5,950 nt of DNA, taken from the NCBI GenBank assembly GCA_947177885.1, contig CAMWWF010000197.1, positions 1-5,950 on the forward strand, in the 5' to 3' direction. Both the position numbers and the translations under genes were made by a program. The first letter of the stretch is position 1; every line of letters starts with the position of its first letter. This document shows, piece after piece, positions 1-5,355 of this stretch. The notes beneath the pieces were generated by a model. The model made no database searches, was not told where the DNA came from, and saw nothing but the letters and a program-made list of their open reading frames with translations. This DNA is from an uncultured Lachnospiraceae bacterium. Lineage in GTDB: Bacteria > Bacillota_A > Clostridia > Lachnospirales > Lachnospiraceae.

Positions 1-693
1 CTCTATGACAGTCTGGAAAATGCTCCTGAACATATTGTCAAGGCGGCAAACGGCATTATCAAAAATTACCTGCTCCCCCATGATGTATCGGGGATGACGG
101 AGGAACAGCGAAGGGATGCCATCTCCTTTGGTCTGGCGGAGGCAGGATATCTGGCGGAAAATTATCTGGATGAACAGCACGCCCGGGATTTTATGTCCGC
201 CATGGAGACCATTGCCCGATATGGTATGAACGGAACGGTTTCAGAGGACGGCCGGGTCACATACCACATTGAGAAAGGTCCTCTGGCAGGCGCACCGGAC
301 GATTACGTCCATGAGATCGATATATTAAAAGATAAAGCTCCTGAACTGTACAGAGAGCTCAGTGAATTAAATCAGCACATTGCAAACGGTGAAATGGGCT
401 GGGGGCAAAAATTCATTGATCTGCAAAGACGGATTCAAGAGAAACTGAACGGTTTTTCCGGAACCGTCTCTCAGGGGAAAAGGCTGTCCTATTATGAGGA
501 AGCCGTTGACAGATATCAGTCGTGGAAGAAGACCATGGAAAGCACAAAGCTTCCCACCACATATGATAAAGTGGATCACACGGATGTTGCATCCTTTTTT
601 GACAGCCTGAGTTCACAGGGAAGCCTGGGAAAAAGCTGGTTGGCAGAAGCACAGGCGCGTTTTGAGAAATGGCTCGGGACAGCAGTTCAATGA
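1..693 (+). CDS. Uncharacterised soluble protein, 3' part (5' end outside window)
   Basis: The reading frame is open from base 1 and ends at TGA 691-693, so about 230 C-terminal residues are visible. An internal ATG at 94 exists, but the frame continues upstream of it with protein-like sequence (LYDSLENAPEHIVKAANG), so 94 is probably not the start. I do not recognise the family. The visible part is hydrophilic, has no membrane segment, and looks mostly helical with acidic and amphipathic stretches (for example APELYRELSELNQHIANGEM). Aromatic residues recur near the end (SYYEEAVDRYQSWKK, SFFDSL, KSWLAEAQARFEKWLG). There is no catalytic motif I can name. The gene is followed by a good plus-strand terminator and faces the 282-residue gene on the minus strand. 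Its full length, start and promoter lie to the left. That it is a real gene is quite secure; its function is unknown. Confidence 0.85.
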   Translation, partial: LYDSLENAPEHIVKAANGIIKNYLLPHDVSGMTEEQRRDAISFGLAEAGYLAENYLDEQHARDFMSAMETIARYGMNGTVSEDGRVTYHIEKGPLAGAPDDYVHEIDILKDKAPELYRELSELNQHIANGEMGWGQKFIDLQRRIQEKLNGFSGTVSQGKRLSYYEEAVDRYQSWKKTMESTKLPTTYDKVDHTDVASFFDSLSSQGSLGKSWLAEAQARFEKWLGTAVQ

Positions 694-772
694 TAACAGT
701 TCAGACAGTCTCTCCCGCAAAGTCAATAATGGCAATGTAATCTGCCTGAACCGTTACGTTCAATGATACAGT
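685..772 (+). repeat. Short imperfect direct repeat and hairpin in the 3' trailer
   Basis: GTTCAATGATAACAGT at 685-700, which spans the stop codon, recurs as GTTCAATGATACAGT at 758-772 with a single-base deletion. Between the copies, 695-708 can pair with 742-755 (12 of 14 positions) around a 33-base loop. No T-run follows, so this is not the terminator. It may stabilise the mRNA 3' end or be a relic of a small duplication. Confidence 0.35.
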
Positions 773-782
773 ACACCAAGAG

Positions 783-834
783 AAAGAGCTGTCGCTCCAG
801 GCAGGTGATCCTGCCCTTGCAACAGCTCTTTTTT
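783..834 (+). terminator. Intrinsic terminator between convergent genes
   Basis: A perfect 10-bp outer stem (AAAGAGCTGT 783-792 with ACAGCTCTTT 822-831) encloses a second 6-bp stem (GGCAGG 800-805 with CCTGCC 810-815, loop TGAT). On the plus strand it runs into T6 at 829-834, as expected for the terminator of the gene ending at 693. On the minus strand the hairpin follows the TAA stop of the 282-codon gene directly and is followed by a less perfect T-rich tract (CTTTCTCTT). It may therefore act in both directions. The T-run overlaps that gene's stop codon at 833-835. Confidence 0.85.
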
Positions 835-1681
835 ATCCGTTCATCAGCCAATATTGAAATCCGTAGAAATTCCCGTCCTCGAAAAACCTCTGGTTGAGCA
901 TATCCTGCTGCAGCTGCATCTCCCGCAGCACCTGCTCTACCCGGATGACATCGCGCTCCGTGATCTTCTCAATGGTCTTCTGCTTTGTAACAGTCTCCAA
1001 TACCCTGGTGCCGTCAGGCTTATCCTTCATCGCTGTCTTTTTCCAACGCTGGCGGTTCTCCTTCTCAATCTCCTGTCTGTGTTCGATCAGCTTCTTTACC
1101 AGTGCCCTCTGGCGCTGCTGACGCTGAAACGCGATCTCCCTGAGCTGCTTTTGAAGCTTCTGCTTTTTGATCCGTTTTTCCAGTCTGCGTCTGTTCTCTT
1201 CCCGCCGCTCTCTGGCACGGTCGCCGGCATTTCTGGAGGGAATGGTCCAGGTATCCGAATGACACTCCTCCCTGGTCGCACCGTAATAAATATTTGTATA
1301 TACCTTATCTCCGCTTCCAAAGTAAAAACCGGGCCTGGCCCACGCGGACCGCAGATCGTTCAGCACCCACGCCTCGTACTCCGGATCCTTTTTCATGGCA
1401 GCATACCCTTCTTCTGAAATATTCACGGAAATGTATTCATTCCTGCGGCTCGGGTGAATGGGAATCTGTCGGATCTTCTGTGCGATATACTGTTTGTACT
1501 CCTCCATGGTCATATCCTGAGGAGAACGCATACCCTGCATTGCGGCATTGTCCGTTCCCCGTCTCTGCACCGCCTGGGCAAAAGTCGCCGATGCATTATC
1601 CGTTCCGGCGAACCGATTATCCCCGTATGTCTGAATCGAATTTCCGCTGCTTTTCGTATAACCTGAAATCATTGTATTCAT
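833..1681 (-). CDS. Uncharacterised 282-residue protein with central coiled coil (possibly DUF6033-like)
   Basis: ATG at 1679-1681 is preceded by a near-ideal AGGAGG eight bases upstream, which fixes the start; it stops at TAA 833-835. Three parts are visible. Residues 1-45 are polar and low in complexity, rich in S/G/N/T, ending in an SATFAQAVQ segment. Residues 55-145 look like a folded domain (MTMEEYKQYIAQKI, IPIHPSRRNEYISVNISEEGYAAM, DPEYEAWVLNDL, YYGATREE). Residues 150-260 form a very charged K/R/E/Q-rich helix, probably a coiled coil. The C-terminus is aromatic (FFEDGNFYGFQYWLMNG). There is no signal peptide or membrane segment. The middle motif pattern resembles small Lachnospiraceae proteins that I recall as DUF6033, but I could not check this. 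The function is unknown. The gene has its own leader with repeats and a candidate promoter at 1869-1897, and is monocistronic or preceded only by a tiny ORF. Confidence 0.88.
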   Translation of the reverse strand: MNTMISGYTKSSGNSIQTYGDNRFAGTDNASATFAQAVQRRGTDNAAMQGMRSPQDMTMEEYKQYIAQKIRQIPIHPSRRNEYISVNISEEGYAAMKKDPEYEAWVLNDLRSAWARPGFYFGSGDKVYTNIYYGATREECHSDTWTIPSRNAGDRARERREENRRRLEKRIKKQKLQKQLREIAFQRQQRQRALVKKLIEHRQEIEKENRQRWKKTAMKDKPDGTRVLETVTKQKTIEKITERDVIRVEQVLREMQLQQDMLNQRFFEDGNFYGFQYWLMNG

Positions 1682-1839
1682 CTGCCCTGCCTCCTCTTCC
1701 AGTCCCGCACCTGCCAGACATATGTTGTTTTATTCTTATTCCAATTCCATGTCTGTTTGAACAAGTGCTGTTTCCATACATATTCCGGTTCCGCATCTGC
1801 CAGACATGTGCGGCTTTTATTCTTATTCCGGTTCCGCAT
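1678..1839 (-). CDS. Possible 53-codon leader ORF, ATGA-overlapped with the 282-codon gene
   Basis: On the minus strand an ATG at 1837-1839 opens a 53-codon frame ending in TGA at 1678-1680. That stop overlaps the ATG of the downstream gene as ATGA, the arrangement of translationally coupled genes. The predicted peptide is basic and has five Trp codons, four of them in two short stretches (TWNWNKNK, YVWQVRDWKRR). The frame is built from the degenerate ~43-base repeats, so its openness may be accidental. The only SD-like sequence (GGGGAG) is 13 bases from the ATG, which is long. The frame falls wholly inside the transcript predicted from the TATAAT at 1869-1874. I recognise no family. It may be a leader peptide, a new small protein, or non-coding leader. 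Confidence 0.25.
   Translation of the reverse strand: MRNRNKNKSRTCLADAEPEYVWKQHLFKQTWNWNKNKTTYVWQVRDWKRRQGR
1690..1695 (-). promoter_or_regulatory. Strong Shine-Dalgarno of the 282-codon gene
   Basis: The minus strand reads AGGAGG here, eight bases before the ATG at 1681. This decides the start of the downstream gene and argues against longer readings through the repeat region. Confidence 0.8.
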
Positions 1840-1857
1840 CTGTTCGGACGATCTCCC
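1697..1857 (-). repeat. Four degenerate ~43-base tandem units, in an alternating A-B-A-B pattern
   Basis: Units begin at TTCC on the plus strand at 1697, 1739, 1783 and 1826 (lengths 42, 44, 43 and a partial one). Units 1 and 3 share CTGCCAGACATRTG (1711-1724 and 1797-1810) and an identical TTTTATTCTTATTCC (1728-1742 and 1815-1829), 87 bases apart. Units 3 and 4 share an identical TTCCGGTTCCGCATCTG (1783-1799 and 1826-1842). Unit 2 is the most diverged (TTCCAATTCCATGTCTG). The array forms most of the predicted 5' leader of the 282-codon gene. The units are too diverged and too closely packed to be CRISPR repeats. Confidence 0.7.
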
Positions 1858-1868
1858 CGGTCAGCCAT

Positions 1869-1897
1869 ATTATATACGGCTGCCGAATGTTCGAAAA
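1869..1897 (-). promoter_or_regulatory. Candidate promoter of the 282-codon gene
   Basis: The minus strand has a perfect -10 box TATAAT (plus 1869-1874). At a 17-base spacing the -35 position (plus 1892-1897) reads TTTTCG, which is a poor match, so the promoter may be weak or need an activator. Transcription would start near 1862 and give a leader of about 180 bases containing the tandem units. The 18-bp inverted repeat lies directly upstream of the -35 position and overlaps none of the -10. Confidence 0.45.
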
Positions 1898-1940
1898 TGT
1901 TCCGATAAAAGGAATCCTCTCTATTCCTTTTATCGGAACA
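1898..1940. promoter_or_regulatory. Perfect 18-bp inverted repeat in the divergent intergenic region
   Basis: TGTTCCGATAAAAGGAAT (1898-1915) is the exact reverse complement of 1923-1940, with a 7-base loop CCTCTCT. It lies between the divergently transcribed 282-codon and membrane-protein genes and abuts the weak -35 of the former. On the plus strand no T-run follows. On the minus strand only TTTTCG follows, and no gene lies upstream on that strand to terminate. It could be a large operator for a dimeric regulator, a barrier to antisense transcription, or the remains of a small palindromic element. Confidence 0.6.
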
Positions 1941-2058
1941 AACATCATCCAAGTTTAGCTGTAACAGGCCTGTCATGTCACCAAACACACGAAAAATGTA
2001 ACACATCAAAAAATTCAGTTTGAAAAAACATGCCTTATTTTTGCCCCGCAAATTATAC

Positions 2059-2088
2059 TTGCCTTTTGAATGAATATATGTGATGATA
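2059..2088 (+). promoter_or_regulatory. Weak candidate promoter for the membrane-protein gene
   Basis: TTGCCT at 2059-2064 and TGATAA at 2083-2088 are spaced by 18 bases. They would start transcription near 2095, downstream of the ATG at 2070 and upstream of those at 2127 and 2142. Other pairs are possible: TTGAAT at 2066 with TCTAAT at 2091, spacing 19. The better -10 TATACT at 2054-2059 has no -35 at a normal distance. Low certainty. Confidence 0.2.
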
Positions 2089-2120
2089 AATCTAATGCAA
2101 AAATCGCTCTTTTACTCTGG

Positions 2121-2144
2121 AAAGGTATGGATATAAAAGGTATG
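2121..2144 (+). repeat. Five-codon duplication giving two candidate start codons
   Basis: AAAGGTATG occurs at 2121-2129 and again at 2136-2144, exactly 15 bases apart and in frame (KGMDI KGMKT). Each copy carries one of the two candidate ATGs of the membrane-protein gene. The short in-frame repeat makes the start hard to call, and one copy could serve as spacer or SD-like sequence for the other. Confidence 0.5.
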
Positions 2145-4442
2145 AAAACAAGAAGGAAAATCAGACCAAATGGAAAAATTCTTCTGCTGTCGGCGCAGCT
2201 CATCCTCCTGGCGGCAGCCGTTTTATTCTGGCTTTGTAACAGGGGGAACGCCTTGCAAAAAACTTTCACTCCGGACGAGTACATCGTGACGGAATCCACA
2301 GTGATCACAGAGGACGTGACTGTCGATGACACAATGTCCCAGGCTGGGATCTTTATGGAGACTCCTGCCCTTTCGCTTGAAAAGGGACTCTATCAGATAG
2401 AGATCGGTTATAATGCCAATCACACAGGCAGCTCTGTCACCGCATCCTCGGCAACCCTCGATGAAACTCAATTGCATTGCGCGGTGGGCCGGCTCAACCC
2501 TAATCTGCACCATATCACTCTGATGCTGGAATTGACAAGAGATGCCGATGATGTGGTTATTTCCTGTAACTTTTCCGGAGAAGGTTACCTGAGTATCACA
2601 AGCATGGGAATCTTTGAGACCAGCGCCATATATAAGAGAACCATGTTTTATGCCTTCCTGCTCTGTCTGCTGCTGACACTGATCTATCTTTTTATCCGCG
2701 GCGGAAAAGCGGAAAAGGGCGTATTACTTGCCCTGACGGGTATTTTTGTGATATCCTCCTATTTCCTGTTCAGCGACCATCTCCTGTACGGAGACGATCT
2801 GTTCTACCATCTTCTCCGGATAGAGGGCATCCAAAAAGGGATGTCTTACGGTTCATTTCCTGTCAAGATCCACCCTGTATGGGCCTACGATTACGGATAT
2901 GCCGTGGGAGTTTTTTATGGTGATCTCGCGCTCTATTTTCCCGCCATGCTGCGCCTTCTCGGTTTTTCCGTGCAGACGGCGTACAAGTTCCTGGTCGGAG
3001 CGATAAACCTTGGCACTATTGTCGCATTCTATTTCTCTTTCCGCCATATGTTTCACAGCCGGCAACTGGGAATCCTGGGCTGTATACTGGGCAGTCTGAA
3101 TTTTTACCGTCTGGTGGACGTATATAAGAGAGCCGCCATCGGAGAATGCCTGGGGATCCTGTTTTTCCCGTTGGTCCTTCTTTCCTTTTATCTGATCTTT
3201 ATGGAGACAGATGAGAAGAACTGGAAGAAGCACGCCATTCTCACTGCCCTCAGTCTGTCCGGACTTGTGCAATCCCATATACTGAGCTGTGAGATCACTG
3301 CTGTGATCATCCTGTTCTGCTGCCTCGTTCTGGTCAGAAAGGTATTCCGGAAATATATTTTCCGCACGCTCGTTCTGGCAGCATTTCTGTCCGTTATCCT
3401 GAATACGGGCTTTTTAGTGCCGCTTCTGGATTTCTATAATGCTGAAATATTGATCGGGTCACCGGAATGGGAGGGCTGTACGACCGGCAGCCTCCAATCC
3501 TCGGGACTCGATCCGCTGCAGATCTTTACCCAAATAAGTAAAAATGCCGACCCCAAGCTCCGATTATCCGGTATATTTCCCTCCCCCGCATATGGTATTG
3601 GCCTGACGTTCGGGATCGGTATTCTGCTCTTTATCCTGCTGCTCGTCCTGCGGGTAAAAAAATGCCGTTCTGACAAAAATTTTTATCCTGCTCTTTTATG
3701 CTTTTGTATGGGATGTATCCTGCTGTTTATGAGCTCCAACCGCTTTCCCTGGGATGCTTTGTCCTCCATAAGCCCGCTGGCGGAAAGACTGTGCTACAGC
3801 ATTGAATTTCCCTGGCGTCTGCTGGCCCCCGCCGCAACATTGCTGTCCTTTTCCATTTGTTATGTCATTTCCGCATTTTACAAACATTGGAATAAGGCGG
3901 CCGCCCTGGCAACAGCAGCCGTTCTGGCGGTCCTCCTCCTGTTGAACGCTGTCTGGTTCATCTGTGACAGGGCTCAGAACAGCCCTCTCCGCTATATTTA
4001 TGCCACCGAGGATCTGGATACCATGCTGTTGAGCACTAACGATTATCTTCCGACAGTAACCGATCCCGATGAGATCTATGAGGGCTGGTTCAGTCTGATA
4101 AATATCACTTCCTTTGACGACTACACAAAACGCGGCACGGAAATCCGGTGTCACGTTACCGCAGGCGCAGAAGGCGGTTATATCGACTTTCCGCTGAATT
4201 ATTACAGATATTACCAATGCACGGATGACACCGGCCGGACTCTCCCGGTTTCTTCCGGACAGAATGGAATGCTCCGGGTAACTCTCCCGGCAGATTATGA
4301 CGGTAATATCCATGTTGTATTCAAAGAACCGCTCCATTGGCGGATGGCGGAATGCATTTCACTGGCTGCCTGTCTGGGGATTCTCTTTGCCGCACTCCCT
4401 CATCGCAGAAAAAATCACATGGGATCAGGCCATATGGCCTGA
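2142..4442 (+). CDS. Polytopic membrane protein, PTPS_related/YfhO-like, GT-C glycosyltransferase type
   Basis: This large membrane protein (766 residues from 2142) most resembles the PTPS_related (PF10131) and YfhO-like group of GT-C-fold membrane proteins. That group is believed to handle lipid-linked sugars at the outer membrane face; the donor and acceptor here are unknown. A cytoplasmic KTRRK start precedes TM1 (about 12-32). An outer soluble domain of mostly beta character follows (33-165), then helices from about 168. The motif GDDLFYHLLRIEGI (217-230) supplies the acidic pair and histidine expected in the first outer loop of GT-C enzymes. GSFPVKIHPVWAYDYGYAVGVFYGD, in two parts, and the FPWRLLAP motif (about 556-563) fit the family. 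A second outer domain (about 620-735) and a last TM (about 739-752) end the protein. Start choice: ATGs lie at 2070, 2127 and 2142. The first has no SD and probably precedes transcription; 2142 puts the basic residues right before TM1. The start is uncertain, and neither later ATG has a strong SD. Confidence 0.85.
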   Translation: MKTRRKIRPNGKILLLSAQLILLAAAVLFWLCNRGNALQKTFTPDEYIVTESTVITEDVTVDDTMSQAGIFMETPALSLEKGLYQIEIGYNANHTGSSVTASSATLDETQLHCAVGRLNPNLHHITLMLELTRDADDVVISCNFSGEGYLSITSMGIFETSAIYKRTMFYAFLLCLLLTLIYLFIRGGKAEKGVLLALTGIFVISSYFLFSDHLLYGDDLFYHLLRIEGIQKGMSYGSFPVKIHPVWAYDYGYAVGVFYGDLALYFPAMLRLLGFSVQTAYKFLVGAINLGTIVAFYFSFRHMFHSRQLGILGCILGSLNFYRLVDVYKRAAIGECLGILFFPLVLLSFYLIFMETDEKNWKKHAILTALSLSGLVQSHILSCEITAVIILFCCLVLVRKVFRKYIFRTLVLAAFLSVILNTGFLVPLLDFYNAEILIGSPEWEGCTTGSLQSSGLDPLQIFTQISKNADPKLRLSGIFPSPAYGIGLTFGIGILLFILLLVLRVKKCRSDKNFYPALLCFCMGCILLFMSSNRFPWDALSSISPLAERLCYSIEFPWRLLAPAATLLSFSICYVISAFYKHWNKAAALATAAVLAVLLLLNAVWFICDRAQNSPLRYIYATEDLDTMLLSTNDYLPTVTDPDEIYEGWFSLINITSFDDYTKRGTEIRCHVTAGAEGGYIDFPLNYYRYYQCTDDTGRTLPVSSGQNGMLRVTLPADYDGNIHVVFKEPLHWRMAECISLAACLGILFAALPHRRKNHMGSGHMA

Positions 4443-4453
4443 TCCCATGTGAT
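4409..4453 (-). terminator. Intrinsic terminator of the deacetylase gene, a perfect 40-base palindrome
   Basis: ATCACATGGGATCAGGCCAT (4414-4433) is followed at once by its exact reverse complement (4434-4453), giving a hairpin of about 18 bp with a minimal loop. On the minus strand it runs into TTTTTT (plus 4409-4414), so it should end transcription from the deacetylase gene, whose stop is at 4500. It lies inside the 3' end of the oppositely oriented membrane-protein gene and encodes that protein's last residues (NHMGSGHMA, stop at 4440-4442). On the plus strand no T-run follows, so it is a poor terminator for that gene. Confidence 0.88.
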
Positions 4454-4503
4454 GCCGTTGACACGGAAGTGTTATAACAGTCGTGCAACAGAAGAATGGT
4501 CAA
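4454..4503 (-). pseudogene. Remnant of a second NodB-type polysaccharide deacetylase (C-terminal motif 5)
   Basis: The minus strand directly after the intact deacetylase stop encodes ILLLHDCYNTSVSTA. The intact gene encodes IILMHDYYDTSVTAA around its motif 5, so 9 of 15 residues are identical, at about 33 of 45 bases. Several differences are synonymous third-position changes (CAT/CAC, GAT/GAC, ACA/ACT, GCG/GCA), the pattern of two diverged coding copies rather than chance. The intact copy continues past this point with ALQAIDELMEKG, but the remnant ends abruptly at the palindrome. Nothing upstream of motif 5 remains. The simplest reading is a tandem paralogue that was deleted down to its last motif. 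Confidence 0.6.
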
Positions 4504-5219
4504 TCAAACAATATCTCCTCCACCGTCACAAAGGTATATCCCTTCTCCATCAACTCATCGATTGCCTGCAACGCCGCCGTCACGGATGTGTCATAATAAT
4601 CATGCATCAGAATGATGTCGTTCTCTCCCGCCCTGCTCACGATCTTATCTACAATGCAGGATACTTTTCCGGAGCACCAGTCCAGAGGGTCCACATTCCA
4701 CAGCACCGGGAACATGTTCAGTTCCTTCTCGAAGCTCTTGTCCCAGGAACCGTAAGGAGGACGCACATACTGCACCTCCTCCCCGGTAATTTCTTTCAGA
4801 ATCTCATTGGTCTTAATCAACTCCTCCTTAAAGGTTTCCCGGTTATTTTTCGTCAGCTGAATGTGGCTGTATGTATGATTGCCGATCAGATGCCCCTCCT
4901 CCTGCATCCGTCTGATAATATCGGGGTGAAGCTCCGCGTGCTCCCCCGTGACAAAAAAGGTAGCCACCACTCCTCTTTCCTTCAGTCCGTCCAGAAGCTG
5001 CTCCGTGTAATACGGGTGCGGACCGTCATCAAAGGTAATGGCAATTTTACGCACATCATCCTCCTGAACATCTTCCCCATCCACAGTACTCTCACCCTCC
5101 GCGGCGGTCCGGGCAGCAGCACCACCCGCCGGAATCTGTCCTCTGCTCTCCTGCAAACCCAAAAACAGCAATCCTGCCATCAGATCGAACACCAGGATTG
5201 CCGCCACAAACTTTTTCAT
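4500..5219 (-). CDS. NodB-family polysaccharide deacetylase (CE4), probably peptidoglycan or cell-wall glycan
   Basis: The protein belongs to the carbohydrate esterase 4 family of metal-dependent deacetylases, which remove N- or O-acetyl groups from glycans such as peptidoglycan, chitin oligomers or xylan. From the start at 5219 it has 239 residues. A basic MKK and a hydrophobic stretch (about 4-22) form a signal peptide or membrane anchor, and a low-complexity acidic linker reaches about residue 55. The NodB motifs then follow in order: TFDDGP (62-67), HTYSH (115-119; metal-binding histidines), RPPYG (153-157), VDPLDW (176-181) and LMHD (204-207). All expected catalytic and metal residues are present, so it should be active outside the membrane. 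The ATG at 5219 is chosen because GGAG lies six bases upstream and it gives a clean signal peptide. ATG 5231 is possible (AGGG upstream); TTG 5243 is nearly on the predicted transcription start. The substrate cannot be told from sequence. Confidence 0.93.
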   Translation of the reverse strand: MKKFVAAILVFDLMAGLLFLGLQESRGQIPAGGAAARTAAEGESTVDGEDVQEDDVRKIAITFDDGPHPYYTEQLLDGLKERGVVATFFVTGEHAELHPDIIRRMQEEGHLIGNHTYSHIQLTKNNRETFKEELIKTNEILKEITGEEVQYVRPPYGSWDKSFEKELNMFPVLWNVDPLDWCSGKVSCIVDKIVSRAGENDIILMHDYYDTSVTAALQAIDELMEKGYTFVTVEEILFD

Positions 5220-5225
5220 AGATGA

Positions 5226-5229
5226 CTCC
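5226..5229 (-). promoter_or_regulatory. Shine-Dalgarno GGAG of the deacetylase gene
   Basis: GGAG on the minus strand lies six bases before the ATG at 5219. It overlaps the in-frame upstream ATG codon (5229-5231), so initiation at 5219 is favoured but not proven. Confidence 0.5.
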
Positions 5230-5253
5230 ATATTTCCCTGCAATCTCCATAAA

Positions 5254-5284
5254 ATTATATGAGGTCATCCCAAGACATATTCAA
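5254..5284 (-). promoter_or_regulatory. Promoter of the deacetylase gene
   Basis: The minus strand has a perfect TATAAT (plus 5254-5259) and TTGAAT as -35 (plus 5279-5284), with a somewhat long 19-base spacer. Transcription would start near 5247, leaving a leader of about 28 bases to the ATG at 5219. This allows the deacetylase to be expressed separately from the ABC gene upstream of it. Confidence 0.6.
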
Positions 5285-5313
5285 TTTTGAACACAGTTCC
5301 TTCCCTGCACCAT

Positions 5314-5351
5314 ACCATTACCCGGAACATGATAAAAAACCATTCCCCCGG
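5314..5351. repeat. Short imperfect direct repeat after the ABC gene
   Basis: ACCATTACCCGG (5314-5325) recurs as ACCATTCCCCCGG (5339-5351), 25 bases apart, in the 136-base gap between the ABC gene and the deacetylase gene. The meaning is unknown; it may be a binding site pair or chance in a short GC-rich patch. Confidence 0.3.
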
Positions 5352-5355
5352 TCTT

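Noticed and set aside
854..1417. Leucine-rich 187-codon plus-strand frame
   Set aside because: It is the antisense of the K/R/E/Q-rich coiled coil, which always reads as leucine-rich sequence on the other strand.
1697..1857. CRISPR array
   Set aside because: Only four units, strongly diverged, with no constant repeat plus unique spacer arrangement and no cas genes in view.
1964..1973. ACAGGCCTGT palindrome as an operator
   Set aside because: A 10-base palindrome in a 388-base intergenic region is not rare enough, and it is not placed on a recognisable promoter.
1617..2051. 144-codon minus-strand frame through the repeats and the hairpin
   Set aside because: It runs across the predicted promoter, the inverted repeat and the start of the 282-codon gene; its apparent protein repeats (GIRIK) are a by-product of the DNA repeats, and no SD precedes its start.
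2020..2059. Promoter TTGAAA with TATACT before the membrane-protein gene
   Set aside because: The two boxes are 28 bases apart, far outside the usual 16-19.
4321..4503. 60-codon minus-strand frame after the deacetylase as an intact small gene
   Set aside because: Only its first ~16 codons resemble a deacetylase; the rest is palindrome and antisense of the membrane-protein gene. It begins with TTG overlapping the deacetylase stop. Treated as a remnant instead.
4449..5225. 258-codon plus-strand frame opposite the deacetylase
   Set aside because: It is exactly antisense to a gene with all five NodB motifs; the translated sequence is low in character and has no SD.
5314..5352. Terminator after the ABC gene
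   Set aside because: There is a T6 on the minus strand, but the preceding GC-rich stretch cannot form a stable uninterrupted stem; only a bulged CCGG pairing is possible.
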